The notes beneath the pieces are model-generated. The model ran no database searches, had not been told where the DNA came from, and was given only the letters and a program-made list of their open reading frames with translations. From Bacteroidota bacterium (GTDB taxonomy: Bacteria; Bacteroidota; Bacteroidia; Bacteroidales; PUMT01), in assembly GCA_003554865.1 (NCBI GenBank), contig PWHJ01000174.1:1-50366 (forward strand): DNA of 50,366 nucleotides, in the 5' to 3' direction. Made by a program: the position numbers and the translations under genes. Of this stretch, positions 18,301 through 25,875 are shown one piece after another. Position 1 is the first letter of the stretch; every line of letters begins with the position of its first letter.

Positions 18301-18898
18301 AGTGAAAGGGGGAATAAGCCCCGGGGTTTTCCGAGGAGCATTCATATTCATCCAGGTCGGTTACCCCGCCGCCTGAAAAACCGGTGGAGGTAGCGTCGAT
18401 ATCAGCTTCCATGGTGAGTTTGTTGCTTACTATAAGTGCAATGACACCTCCTTTTTCTCCGTCCCATTTCCCGGCAGTCAGTTTCCCGCTTACCGTGGCG
18501 TTTTTGTATCCCCTTGTTTTTACCAGTTGTACTGTTTGGTCGGCATTGTAGGAGCTGACAAGATCACGGGTAAATTTTACATTGTTATCGTTGATCTGAT
18601 CAACGATCATGAACTCGTAATTTCCGGCATTATTGAAAAATTGCTTTTTGCCCCAGTTTATTCCCTCCTCGCTTTCATCCAGTGTGATACCCATACCTTT
18701 CATCTGGATGATAAGCACAGTATCGCCCGGGGCAAATATTCCCGGATCGGATACCGATACCGCATCATCTCCGTTTACAGAAGTTACAGCTGAATAGCTG
18801 TTTATTACACCCGAAATCTCGGTTTGGGCATACATTAAAGATTCTGAAAACATCAACAAAAGCGAAATGCAAAAAAGTAATAAACCGGAAGTTTTCAA
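15341..18898 (-). CDS. Large secreted surface protein with Ig-like repeats and T9SS type B sorting domain
   Basis: A 1,185-residue secreted protein, first gene of a four-gene operon. Residues 1-24 are a signal peptide. About 240-420 is extremely glycine-rich, with runs of five to seven Gly. About 460-840 contains four copies of an Ig-like unit of roughly 90 residues, each opening with xQTxCE(E/G) or a close variant and ending TTYxRRVVxSGxCADTS. Two more beta domains follow. The final 88 residues match the gliding-motility-associated type B C-terminal domain (APTGFSPNNSGLNDYFVIRG, then VVFNRQGNEVY, ND-DG, LPNDTYYYILE, ending GFIIIRR). Type B domains direct export by T9SS and depend on SprF-like proteins, one of which is encoded next. 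Probable cell-surface adhesin or sheath component; the ligand is unknown. Confidence 0.9.
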   Translation of the reverse strand: MKTSGLLLFCISLLLMFSESLMYAQTEISGVINSYSAVTSVNGDDAVSVSDPGIFAPGDTVLIIQMKGMGITLDESEEGINWGKKQFFNNAGNYEFMIVDQINDNNVKFTRDLVSSYNADQTVQLVKTRGYKNATVSGKLTAGKWDGEKGGVIALIVSNKLTMEADIDATSTGFSGGGVTDLDEYECSSENPGAYSPFHFPQGSQKSGKKGEGPVTYYWSGDQQYPIGNNFVHGKGRLSSAGGGGNGHLSGGGGGSNFGQGGLGGFEFESCEADESMRGAPGERMDDFFTDEYIGSRFFMAGGGGGSTSYNGKNATAGGNAGGMVIIIADNISGNGHRIISDGGSVSDTATAGAGGGGGGGTIITAVDNFNNSLTVQSRGGKGGDVIHEMRSGPGGGGGGGTVLTIHPFPGNVTTNLGGGRSGRYFEPGSEPSKDAYGSTDGNSGGEFADLEITLNGFLFNGIKYDQVICEEQVPGLLEGTQPKGGTPHPVEGYYYEWFMKSESSDEWEIIPGEQEKDYQPPALTETTSFIRVVKDNDPDQVIDSSNVVEITVQPKILGNLISEEQTICEENTPAPLTGEEPLQGGTGIYNYNWEEKNDDSQWSEAVEDNTGIHYQPGPLGDTTTYRRIVTSGKCADTSQVLTINVHPLITGNIISPEQTVCEGTAPDELHSAATTGGGTGTYDYLWEQSQDLSDWSNATEPNNMESLPLDVIAQTTYYRRVVNSGMCADISGYLEVSVLPAITENVIGDHQTICFDTPPEEFQGSTPEGGDEPDYRYNWENSTDLENWHPAGDNNEEVNLQYTSLTDPTYFRRIVKSGPDNACIDTSNTVHVDFHPFSGVHIEESADTVCSGSETALSFNFFGEGPWEIEFTDGTQTETIKDISDHSLEATAQPETTEQSEAIEYIILSLTDSHGCEAREEDMTGTATVTVYGYPTPDAGADGEACGPSHDLNSIPSFGEGFWSSVNTEAEYSPDSSHYNATATITEYGTHRFVWRETNWQCTASDETEVTFYRKPSAADAGEDQSLQFDFQTFLEATPPETGAGSWELVSGGGAIVNENDPSTQVTNLELGENIFRWSVINGVCPAETDQVSINVSDLDAPTGFSPNNSGLNDYFVIRGLENSQTNKLVVFNRQGNEVYREVNYQNDWDGRNHQGTPLPNDTYYYILEVDNKHEYKGFIIIRR

Positions 18899-19099
18899 GT
18901 TTATAAAATTACATTAAAACGGTAAAGCAGATACAATGCACAACATATGATTGTTACGCAAAACTTTACAGGAAGGTTTCAATTTAGTTTGTAGCCGGAG
19001 GGTTGGTGAGGATAAATTGAAATATGCGCGGCTTGTTTAAAATGTTTTCATACTTCCGGTCCGGAGAGGTTATTTAAGTGGATTTTTATCAGTTTCTTC

Positions 19100-22000
19100 T
19101 TACTTGTTAAGGTCATTTTTTTCATAAAGCGGGAGCATTAAGTAAAAATTGCTGCCTTTGCCGGGTTCGGTATCGTACCATATAGATCCCCCGGCACTTT
19201 CTATTATTTTTTTCGATATAGCCAGTCCCAGTCCCATACCACCTGATTTTGTAGTAAAATTGGGTCTGAACATTTTATCTTTCATATCCTCAGGTATTCC
19301 TGTGCCTGTATCGGAAATTTTGACCCTTGCGTGTCCTCCTGCCTTGTCAACTTCCAGGTTTACCGCGCCATTGCTGTTTTTAGGGATTGATTGAACAGCG
19401 TTTTTTATAAGGTTTATAAAAACACGGTTTAACTGCTTTTGGTCGATGTAAACAAAAACTTCTCTGTGGCCGTTGAAATTCTTTTTAAACTCAATTTTCT
19501 CAGCATTTATAAACAACTCAAGGCTGTTTTCAACCTCTTTTAAAATATCTGTTTTTTCAGGATTAGCATGAGGCATTTTTGCAAAATTTGAAAATTCAGT
19601 TGCAATAGAGGAGAGGTTGTCTATTTGGTCTATGAGGGATTTACAGGTTTTTTTAATCACTTCTTCCCTGCAGGGATGCCCGTCCTCCCAGGCCCTTTGC
19701 ATATGTTGTATACTAAGCTTCATTGGAGTTAGCGGGTTTTTTATCTCGTGGGCAATTTGTTTTGCCATTTCCCTCCATGCTCCTTCGCGTTCAGATTTTG
19801 CAAGTAGTTCGGCACTTTTTTCAAGCTCCGTTACCATCCTGTTATAATCTTTTACAATGTCGCCGATCTCGTCGTCCCCCCTGTAGCTGATTTGTTCGTT
19901 TTTTTGTTCAAGTCTGATTTTCCGGAGCTTGTTCTGTATTAACTTCAGCGGTTTGGTTATCTGGTTGGAGACAAAAATTGCTGTTACAATCGTTATCAGT
20001 ATAAGCAATGCGTAAATATTTACAACCGCAACCACAACGGTGTAAATCTCCCTTTGCAGCTCCCCCTGCCTGGTGAAGTAGGGGAGATTGAGGTATGCAA
20101 GCACCTCGTTGTCTGCATTGGTAAACGGTACATATGCTGAAAGGTAGGATAGTTCTCCGATAGTTTCCCTGTGCAAAAATCTGGGATTATTTTCAATGAC
20201 CATTTTAGAATATGCTCCGGGGCTCATTTTTTCACCCGTAAGGTTCAGCTCGAAAATTTCAGGGCGGGAGGTAGCGTAAAGGTTACCGTCAGGGTCGTAC
20301 AGGTTTATATCGGTATAAAAAACATTTGAGAGATCTGTCAGTAAACCGCTCATATAGTTTTGCAGTTCAGGTGTGAGCTCTTCTTCCAGCATGAATTCAT
20401 TTTCCAGTTCAACAAGAACTGATTGTATCTTCTCGGTTATGTTTTCCTGGTGCTTATTTTCAAATTGTCTTATATTATAGTATATAGTTCCGGCCCCAAC
20501 TATTATAAGCGACAATAAAACGATTGATATCATTGACAATTTTATACGGTTTTTAAGTGTCAGCCGGAAGTGGCTTCGACGAAGGGGGAGGTTGTAAACA
20601 AGTAGTGCAATTCCCAGCAGGGAGAAATAGAAAATAAAAGTATAGGAAAAAGAGGTGAGCAGGTTTATAGTCCTTGTTTCAGGCTTGCTCAGAATAATTG
20701 TGTTATCTTCATCGGCTCTGTATATCAGATGGTTGTAGCCGTCATGCTCAAAAAAAGTGTAAGTTTCATCATTTTGTTGAGTGTATTGTTGTTTCAGGGC
20801 ATAGGGGAAATCGCCGTAACGCGTAATTAGGCGGTTATTATGGTACTTGGCGTATGAGTAGTTTCTTAATGCCTGATGCTCGGTTAGCTCCCCCTCTATA
20901 AGCAATTCCGGATATCCCAGTTGCTCGGTTGCAATTCTTGAGTCTAGAGATATGTAAACGGTTTTTTCCTCGGGATAGTGGTCGTAACTATAGGTAACTG
21001 TTCCAAGGTAGCTTATACGTCCGTTAAGGTTATCCAGGAAGAAGAAATTTGATTCCGGGTTGATCCTGATACCGTAATCATAGATCATATCTTCGAAGAA
21101 GGTATAGCAATCAACCAGTTCCTGAGTATCTTCCAGGTAAATGTTGTAATCAGGGCCACAAGCAGCAACCTGCAGCTCGTATTTTCTGAAGAAGCTGTTG
21201 AAGTAGTTTTCTTCAAGATAATCGAACAGCTCATATTCTTCGTACTTCATGCTGCCCAGCATCTCATACAAAACCGAGTCGGCTGCAATCTCCTTTTCAA
21301 TATCCTCCAGAAGAAATTCTGCAACCTGGTCACGTTCATTTGCAAGGTTTACAACAAGAACTCTCCTGATATTCCTTTCCTTTTCCCTGCTTTTATCTGT
21401 TACAAAATACAATGTAAAAAGTGAAATTAAAAAGACCACGAAAACAAGGTTTGGAAATTTGTAGCTGTAGCGGTAGTACCTTATATAAGCTGTAAAAGAG
21501 ATAACTAATATATAAAACAGAACCGTGGGGAGATCCAGCGAATATCCGGAAGCATAATAAATCACAGCTCCGCCGCATGATATGACTGCAGTTATTAAAG
21601 CAAATACCTTAATATCAATAAGGTTTGATGCAAAATGTACTATGTGGTCAGCTAACAAAAGAAAAGTTGCAAAAAGAAAAGCGATTGAAATATATGCAAG
21701 TAAGCTGTATTGGTTGAGATAAAAGAAATTGTGAACCTGAAGCTGTATACTGGAATTTATAATCAGCCCCTCGAAAAGATAATGGAAATAAAGGAATATA
21801 AATACAAGGAAAGAGGTCAGCAAGCCGATCTTTGCCATATTCTTTCCCCGGCTTTTCGTATAGGTGATCCTGAAATATTTAGAGAAAAGCAGGGAAATAA
21901 AGAACAGGAGAACCGAGTTTATCAACAGATCGCCCAGTGATGCAAATGTAAAGGATTTACCGTAAAGATGCGGAGAAAAAAGGGTAAAAACGGAAGAAAC

Positions 22001-22798
22001 GTCAGGGAAGTCTGTTTGAAGCATGAGCCACCTGAGCATCACAATTATACCGGCAATTGCTGCAAACCATATGTTTTTGGCTTTTTGTGTGTTGAGTTTT
22101 AAAATATGGAAGCTTTTATAAAAAAACAGAAGGAGCAAAGAGAATGATATAAAAAACAGAGTGATACAAACCCTTGTGAATAAAAGGCTGAATGCCGGAG
22201 GAGAAGGAGGGATAAGTGAAAACAGGTATTCCCCTTTTTTGTTTTCTACCGGAAAACCTGAGCGGGGAGAAAATTTTATCTCCACATTAGGGTTCAGGTC
22301 GAAATCCCTGTGAAAGGTATTTGAGAGAAATTTGTTCTCAAAGAGATAGTCGTTCTTAATTAGTATAAGTGCCGCGAGAGTAATATTACCGGTCTCTTTT
22401 TTGCGTCTGACATACCATGAGTTTCCGCTGTGATAGACAGGTCGGCTTGTCTGTATAACCTCTTCATATGAGTGTTCCGGTATATCGCTGCTGTTCCAGT
22501 ACCTGAGGTTCTCATCTTTATAAACCAGAATTACGATACCTTCCTGATTACGCATGTTGTAGTAGTGCCTGCCCGCTTTTTCAGCAAAATGAGTCAGGCC
22601 GGAGTCACTTATTTCACGGGAGATGTTGTTAAGCATTTTTTCTGTTTTTTTCTCCTTTTCATGGAGCCTGTCTTCAAAATTTTCTGCATCGACCGATTGC
22701 AGCTCAAGTTTTTCAAGATTTCTTTCAACTGCAAATGCAATGATCATTGCAATAATTGCAACAATCAAAAGCCAGTATTTTTTGAGAATAGACCTCAT
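19100..22798 (-). CDS. Large multi-membrane HAMP sensor histidine kinase (NtrY-like)
   Basis: A 1,232-residue inner-membrane kinase. A first helix (8-24) and an extracytoplasmic segment (25-200) lead to a cluster of about eight helices (203-467). A second extracytoplasmic domain (about 470-710), helices near 713-735 and 753-774, a third sensor segment (775-917) and a last helix (918-942) follow. Then come HAMP (about 945-1000), HisKA with AKQIAHEIKNPLTPMKLS (phosphorylated His about 1017) and the ATPase boxes NLIKNAVQS, DTGTGIP and GMGLGLAISKKI. The NPLTP H-box is of the NtrY/NtrB type. No response regulator is adjacent, so it is an orphan. It lies 62 bases downstream of rlmH on the same strand. 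The signal sensed is unknown. Confidence 0.88.
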   Translation of the reverse strand: MRSILKKYWLLIVAIIAMIIAFAVERNLEKLELQSVDAENFEDRLHEKEKKTEKMLNNISREISDSGLTHFAEKAGRHYYNMRNQEGIVILVYKDENLRYWNSSDIPEHSYEEVIQTSRPVYHSGNSWYVRRKKETGNITLAALILIKNDYLFENKFLSNTFHRDFDLNPNVEIKFSPRSGFPVENKKGEYLFSLIPPSPPAFSLLFTRVCITLFFISFSLLLLFFYKSFHILKLNTQKAKNIWFAAIAGIIVMLRWLMLQTDFPDVSSVFTLFSPHLYGKSFTFASLGDLLINSVLLFFISLLFSKYFRITYTKSRGKNMAKIGLLTSFLVFIFLYFHYLFEGLIINSSIQLQVHNFFYLNQYSLLAYISIAFLFATFLLLADHIVHFASNLIDIKVFALITAVISCGGAVIYYASGYSLDLPTVLFYILVISFTAYIRYYRYSYKFPNLVFVVFLISLFTLYFVTDKSREKERNIRRVLVVNLANERDQVAEFLLEDIEKEIAADSVLYEMLGSMKYEEYELFDYLEENYFNSFFRKYELQVAACGPDYNIYLEDTQELVDCYTFFEDMIYDYGIRINPESNFFFLDNLNGRISYLGTVTYSYDHYPEEKTVYISLDSRIATEQLGYPELLIEGELTEHQALRNYSYAKYHNNRLITRYGDFPYALKQQYTQQNDETYTFFEHDGYNHLIYRADEDNTIILSKPETRTINLLTSFSYTFIFYFSLLGIALLVYNLPLRRSHFRLTLKNRIKLSMISIVLLSLIIVGAGTIYYNIRQFENKHQENITEKIQSVLVELENEFMLEEELTPELQNYMSGLLTDLSNVFYTDINLYDPDGNLYATSRPEIFELNLTGEKMSPGAYSKMVIENNPRFLHRETIGELSYLSAYVPFTNADNEVLAYLNLPYFTRQGELQREIYTVVVAVVNIYALLILITIVTAIFVSNQITKPLKLIQNKLRKIRLEQKNEQISYRGDDEIGDIVKDYNRMVTELEKSAELLAKSEREGAWREMAKQIAHEIKNPLTPMKLSIQHMQRAWEDGHPCREEVIKKTCKSLIDQIDNLSSIATEFSNFAKMPHANPEKTDILKEVENSLELFINAEKIEFKKNFNGHREVFVYIDQKQLNRVFINLIKNAVQSIPKNSNGAVNLEVDKAGGHARVKISDTGTGIPEDMKDKMFRPNFTTKSGGMGLGLAISKKIIESAGGSIWYDTEPGKGSNFYLMLPLYEKNDLNK

Positions 22799-22860
22799 GG
22801 TTGTACTATATTATTCCGGTGTTTGCCAGGTAATTGAATAACGCATATCTGCCGGATTCA

Positions 22861-23334
22861 TTATTCATTGTGATATGGCTCCCCTTTTATAATTGTAATT
22901 GCCCTGTAGAGTTGTTCCATGAATATTAATCTTGCGATCTGGTGAGATAACGTCATTTTTGAAAGTGAGAGGGTCATTTGTGCCCTTTGACGTACTTTTT
23001 CGTGGAAACCGTATGGTCCACCGATCACGAAAATGATATTTTTTTTTCCTTCCGCCATTTTTTTCTCAATCAGGCCGGCAAATTCAATTGAGGAGAGTTG
23101 CCCGCCTTTTTCGTCAAGTAATATAACAAAGTCGCCGGCATCTATTTGTGACAAAATCTTTTCACCTTCCTTTTCCGTAACTGTCTCCTGCTTTGTTTTC
23201 CCGGTCTTTTTCGCTGCAGGCAGAACGGACAGTTTAAAGGGAATACGCCGGGCTATACGGCTTTTATAGTCATCAACACCTTCCCTGAGATACGTTTTAT
23301 CTGTTTTACCGGTTAATATGAGTTTAACTTGCAT
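22861..23334 (-). CDS. rlmH: 23S rRNA (pseudouridine-1915-N3) methyltransferase RlmH
   Basis: A SPOUT-class methyltransferase that uses SAM to methylate pseudouridine 1915 in helix 69 of 23S rRNA on the assembled ribosome. The SAM-binding knot motif FVIGGPYGFHEKV and the C-terminal LSLSKMTLSHQIARLIFMEQLYRA plus PYHNE ending are the family signature. At 157 residues it has the normal length. It diverges from the DUF4783-nadC pair across 210 bases, a neighbourhood I recall as common in Bacteroidota. A histidine kinase gene follows downstream on the same strand. Confidence 0.96.
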   Translation of the reverse strand: MQVKLILTGKTDKTYLREGVDDYKSRIARRIPFKLSVLPAAKKTGKTKQETVTEKEGEKILSQIDAGDFVILLDEKGGQLSSIEFAGLIEKKMAEGKKNIIFVIGGPYGFHEKVRQRAQMTLSLSKMTLSHQIARLIFMEQLYRAITIIKGEPYHNE

Positions 23335-23544
23335 TGAAAAATTATTAATTATGCAATTTTATTAATATTTTTACTTAAAATGCTTGATTGGCTTGATTTT
23401 TGTACTACTTTTTTGATGTACCTTTTATTTTTTGCACTTTGAAACCCTGAATTTTTGAAATAAAATTAATATGAATAAAATACCGGGGCTTCTAATATGT
23501 GGCTGGTTTTTTCATTTTTGCCCAATCTAAAATTATAAAATGTA

Positions 23545-23952
23545 ATGGAAAGAAGACTTATCACATTGTCTGCAGTTGTTGTGATTTTGGTTTTAACGGT
23601 ATCAGCATCCGATGACCCCTCCCTTATACCCGAGGGGATTTCGGTTTCTGTAGAAGATGGCGACTGCAAGGAGCTGGCTAAATTTTTCAACAATAACATC
23701 GAGCTTGTAATAATTGATTCCGAAGATGTTTACAGCAAATCTCAGGCCGAACTTATAATGAAAGATTTTTTCAGCAAATACCCTCCCGATGATTTTGATA
23801 TTTTGCATGAAGGAGGCCGGGAGGCTTCCCGTTATGCAATCGGAAAGCTCGTTTCCGGAGATAATGTTTTCAGGGTTTATTTTCTTTTAAACAAAGTTGA
23901 AGATGAATTGAAGATTCATCAGATGCGCATAGAATATGACGAAGATGGATAG
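23545..23952 (+). CDS. DUF4783 exported small protein
   Basis: A 135-residue protein with a hydrophobic N-terminal segment that looks like a signal peptide (about 4-21). The mature domain (LAKFFNNNIELVIIDSEDVY, SKSQAELIMKDFFSKY, GREASRYAIGKL) has the NTF2/SnoaL-like alternation described for DUF4783. Function is not established. Its 3' end overlaps the start of nadC by 17 bases, so the two are translationally linked, as in other Bacteroidota. Confidence 0.82.
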   Translation: MERRLITLSAVVVILVLTVSASDDPSLIPEGISVSVEDGDCKELAKFFNNNIELVIIDSEDVYSKSQAELIMKDFFSKYPPDDFDILHEGGREASRYAIGKLVSGDNVFRVYFLLNKVEDELKIHQMRIEYDEDG

Positions 23953-24787
23953 TTTGGTTGATCGCTTCATTGAGATCGCTGTTGCAGAGGATACCGGTGA
24001 CGGGGATCATTCATCCCTATCATGTATACCCCGGCAGCAGGTGGGAGCTGCCTCTCTTATTGTCAAGGAAGATGCTGTTATTGCCGGCATTGGAGCCGCT
24101 ATTCGTGTATTTCATAAAATAGATGAAAGGATTGGGGTTAAGGTTAAGATCACCGACGGTGAAACTGTAAAAAAAGGCGATATTGCCTTTATCGTGGAGG
24201 GGCCTGTCCATTCGATTTTAAGATCGGAGCGCCTTGTATTGAATATACTCCAGCGCATGAGCGGCATAGCAACTCAAACCCGCAAATATGCCGACAGGCT
24301 GGCAGGACTTAAGACGAAGGTTCTGGATACAAGAAAGACTTCGCCGGGGATGAGATTTTTGGAAAAAGAGGCAGTTCGTTTGGGGGGCGGGGAAAACCAC
24401 AGAATGGGGTTGTATGATATGATCATGTTAAAGGACAATCACATAGATTTTGCCGGCGGAATAAAAAATGCAATTTCCAGAGCAATTGAATATTTGGATG
24501 AAACCGGTAAAGATCTCCCCGTTGAAATTGAAACAAGAGGTCTTGATGATGTCCGCCAGGTTTTGGAAAAAGGAGGTGTACAGCGAATAATGTTTGACAA
24601 TTTCACTGTTGATATGACAAGTGATGCTGTAAAAATGGTGGACGGATCGGTTGAAACTGAGTCTTCCGGGGGTATAACACTGGAAAATATACGGTCATAT
24701 GCCGAGTGTGGAGTTGACTATGTTTCGGTCGGGGCGCTTACACATCAAGTAAAGGGCGTGGATTTGAGCCTGAAAGCTTTCTTTTGA
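23936..24787 (+). CDS. nadC: Nicotinate-nucleotide diphosphorylase (quinolinate phosphoribosyltransferase)
   Basis: Catalyses quinolinate plus PRPP to nicotinate mononucleotide, CO2 and pyrophosphate in de novo NAD synthesis. Visible signatures are EDTGDGDHSS near the N-terminus, RSERLVLNILQRMSGIATQT, LDTRKTSPGMRFLEKEAVR, GGGENHRMGLYDMIMLKDNH and IMFDNF. The length of 283 is standard. Two starts are possible: the ATG at 23936, or one at 23945 whose codon lies just before the upstream stop. Either way the gene overlaps the DUF4783 gene. nadA and nadB are not in the window. Confidence 0.96.
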   Translation: MTKMDSLVDRFIEIAVAEDTGDGDHSSLSCIPRQQVGAASLIVKEDAVIAGIGAAIRVFHKIDERIGVKVKITDGETVKKGDIAFIVEGPVHSILRSERLVLNILQRMSGIATQTRKYADRLAGLKTKVLDTRKTSPGMRFLEKEAVRLGGGENHRMGLYDMIMLKDNHIDFAGGIKNAISRAIEYLDETGKDLPVEIETRGLDDVRQVLEKGGVQRIMFDNFTVDMTSDAVKMVDGSVETESSGGITLENIRSYAECGVDYVSVGALTHQVKGVDLSLKAFF

Positions 24788-24814
24788 TTTTTCTCACCCT
24801 TTCGTTTCAGTTTT

Positions 24815-25321
24815 TTAATCCTGATCTGCATCAAGCACCTTCATAAGTTTTTTCCTTGAGAAAAAAATACGGCTTTTTACTGTTCCGATGTTAACGTCCA
24901 GATTTTCGGCTATTTCCTTATACTTGAAGCCGGATATGTACATTTGGAGAGGGATTTTAAAATCATCCGGAAGTGATTCCATCCCTTTTTTTATTTCTTT
25001 TACGTGAATAGCCGAGTCTGTTTTGGCTCCTGCATTTTCATTGCTCCCGTTTAAAAAGTAAAGGTCTTTTGTATTGTCAAAGGTGGTGTTCCTTTTGATC
25101 GCTTTTCTGTAATTGTTTATAAAAGTGTTTTTTAAAATTGTGAAAGTCCACGCTTTAAGATTTGTGTCCTCTGCAAACTGCTCACGGTGAGTCAGGGCTT
25201 TAAGAAATGTTTCCTGAACAAGGTCAACTGCATCTTCATGGTTAGAAGTGAGACTTAGGGCAAACCTTTTCAGTTTATCCTCAAGTCCGGTCAGTTTATA
25301 GTTAAATTCCATCGCTGTCAT
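24815..25321 (-). CDS. ECF-type RNA polymerase sigma factor
   Basis: A sigma-70 family protein of 168 residues if started at 25321. The frame stays open to 25492, but the extra 57 residues are hydrophobic and unlike sigma factors, and an exact promoter lies inside that extension (25362-25393), so the short form is chosen. An ATG at 25312 is equally possible. Region 2 includes EDAVDLVQETFLKALTHREQ and AWTFTILKNTFINNYRK. Region 4 includes LPDDFKIPLQMYISGFKYKE and VNIGTVKSRIFFSRKKL. No anti-sigma gene adjoins it. The nearest upstream gene is a MerR/B12 regulator on the same strand, 554 bases away; such pairs elsewhere belong to light-responsive circuits. It converges with nadC. Confidence 0.88.
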   Translation of the reverse strand: MTAMEFNYKLTGLEDKLKRFALSLTSNHEDAVDLVQETFLKALTHREQFAEDTNLKAWTFTILKNTFINNYRKAIKRNTTFDNTKDLYFLNGSNENAGAKTDSAIHVKEIKKGMESLPDDFKIPLQMYISGFKYKEIAENLDVNIGTVKSRIFFSRKKLMKVLDADQD

Positions 25322-25361
25322 GGCTATATTTTTTTGAATTATTAACCCGATTACTGTATAA

Positions 25362-25393
25362 CAAATATACAAGACAATTAAACAAAAAACAAA
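25362..25393 (-). promoter_or_regulatory. Bacteroidota-type promoter of the sigma-factor gene
   Basis: On the minus strand a -7 box TATATTTG (25362-25369) matches TAnnTTTG exactly. A TTTG -33 box (25390-25393) lies 20 bases upstream, within the 19-21 base consensus spacing. The predicted transcript starts about 35 bases before the ATG at 25321. This supports the short form of the sigma factor. Confidence 0.65.
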
Positions 25394-25803
25394 AATATTT
25401 TGCATAAATTTTTTGTGTGACAACACAAATTCCTTTATATGACTAACACACAAACTATTTGGAAGCAATCTAAATAATGTAATGTGAAACAAAAAGGCTT
25501 ATAGGTTAAACATTCTAAATAGTAAACAGGAATTGTTCCAGATAAGAATATTGTCTCTGCCTTCTAGTGACAGCTTTTTTGGCATGTGAGTATAAATTGT
25601 GAGATAAGTAAATATAAATAAGTAGAAATATAAAAATATAAAGAAGAGTGGATATAATATAAATAAACGGATGTGTTTATCTGTAACAGCATGAATTATA
25701 TCTTCATTAAAGACTCCTGGAAGACATTTTGTTTAGATGTGAAATCGGGCACGCAGGTCACCCCATGCCTTTATGCATGTTTGTTCCTGTTATTTTGTCT
25801 GCC
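25394..25803. other. AT-rich gene-free stretch between sigma factor and MerR genes
   Basis: This is the central part of a 554-base gap. It is AT-rich, with irregular ATAAATA/AAATATAAA runs around 25595-25670. I see no supported gene, RNA gene or perfect repeat in it. It may hold upstream control sites for the sigma-factor promoter. Confidence 0.4.
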
Positions 25804-25823
25804 AAAAACTGACGGGGGTCAGT
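25804..25823 (-). terminator. Probable terminator of the MerR/B12 regulator gene
   Basis: A perfect 6-base inverted repeat, ACTGAC and GTCAGT around a GGGG loop (25808-25823), is followed on the minus strand by a five-T run. It lies 52 bases after the stop of the MerR gene. The stem is short, so confidence is moderate. Confidence 0.45.
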
Positions 25824-25875
25824 GGGATTAAACGGTGGATTGCTGAATTTTCAGGTGGGGTAGAGATTGGCTGCT

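Noticed and set aside
25322-25492. N-terminal extension of the sigma factor
   Set aside because: The extra residues are hydrophobic and unlike sigma region 1, and a matching promoter lies inside this stretch.
25595-25670. Irregular ATAAATA-type runs as a CRISPR or iteron array
   Set aside because: The units are not regular in length or sequence and there are no spacers or cas or replication genes.
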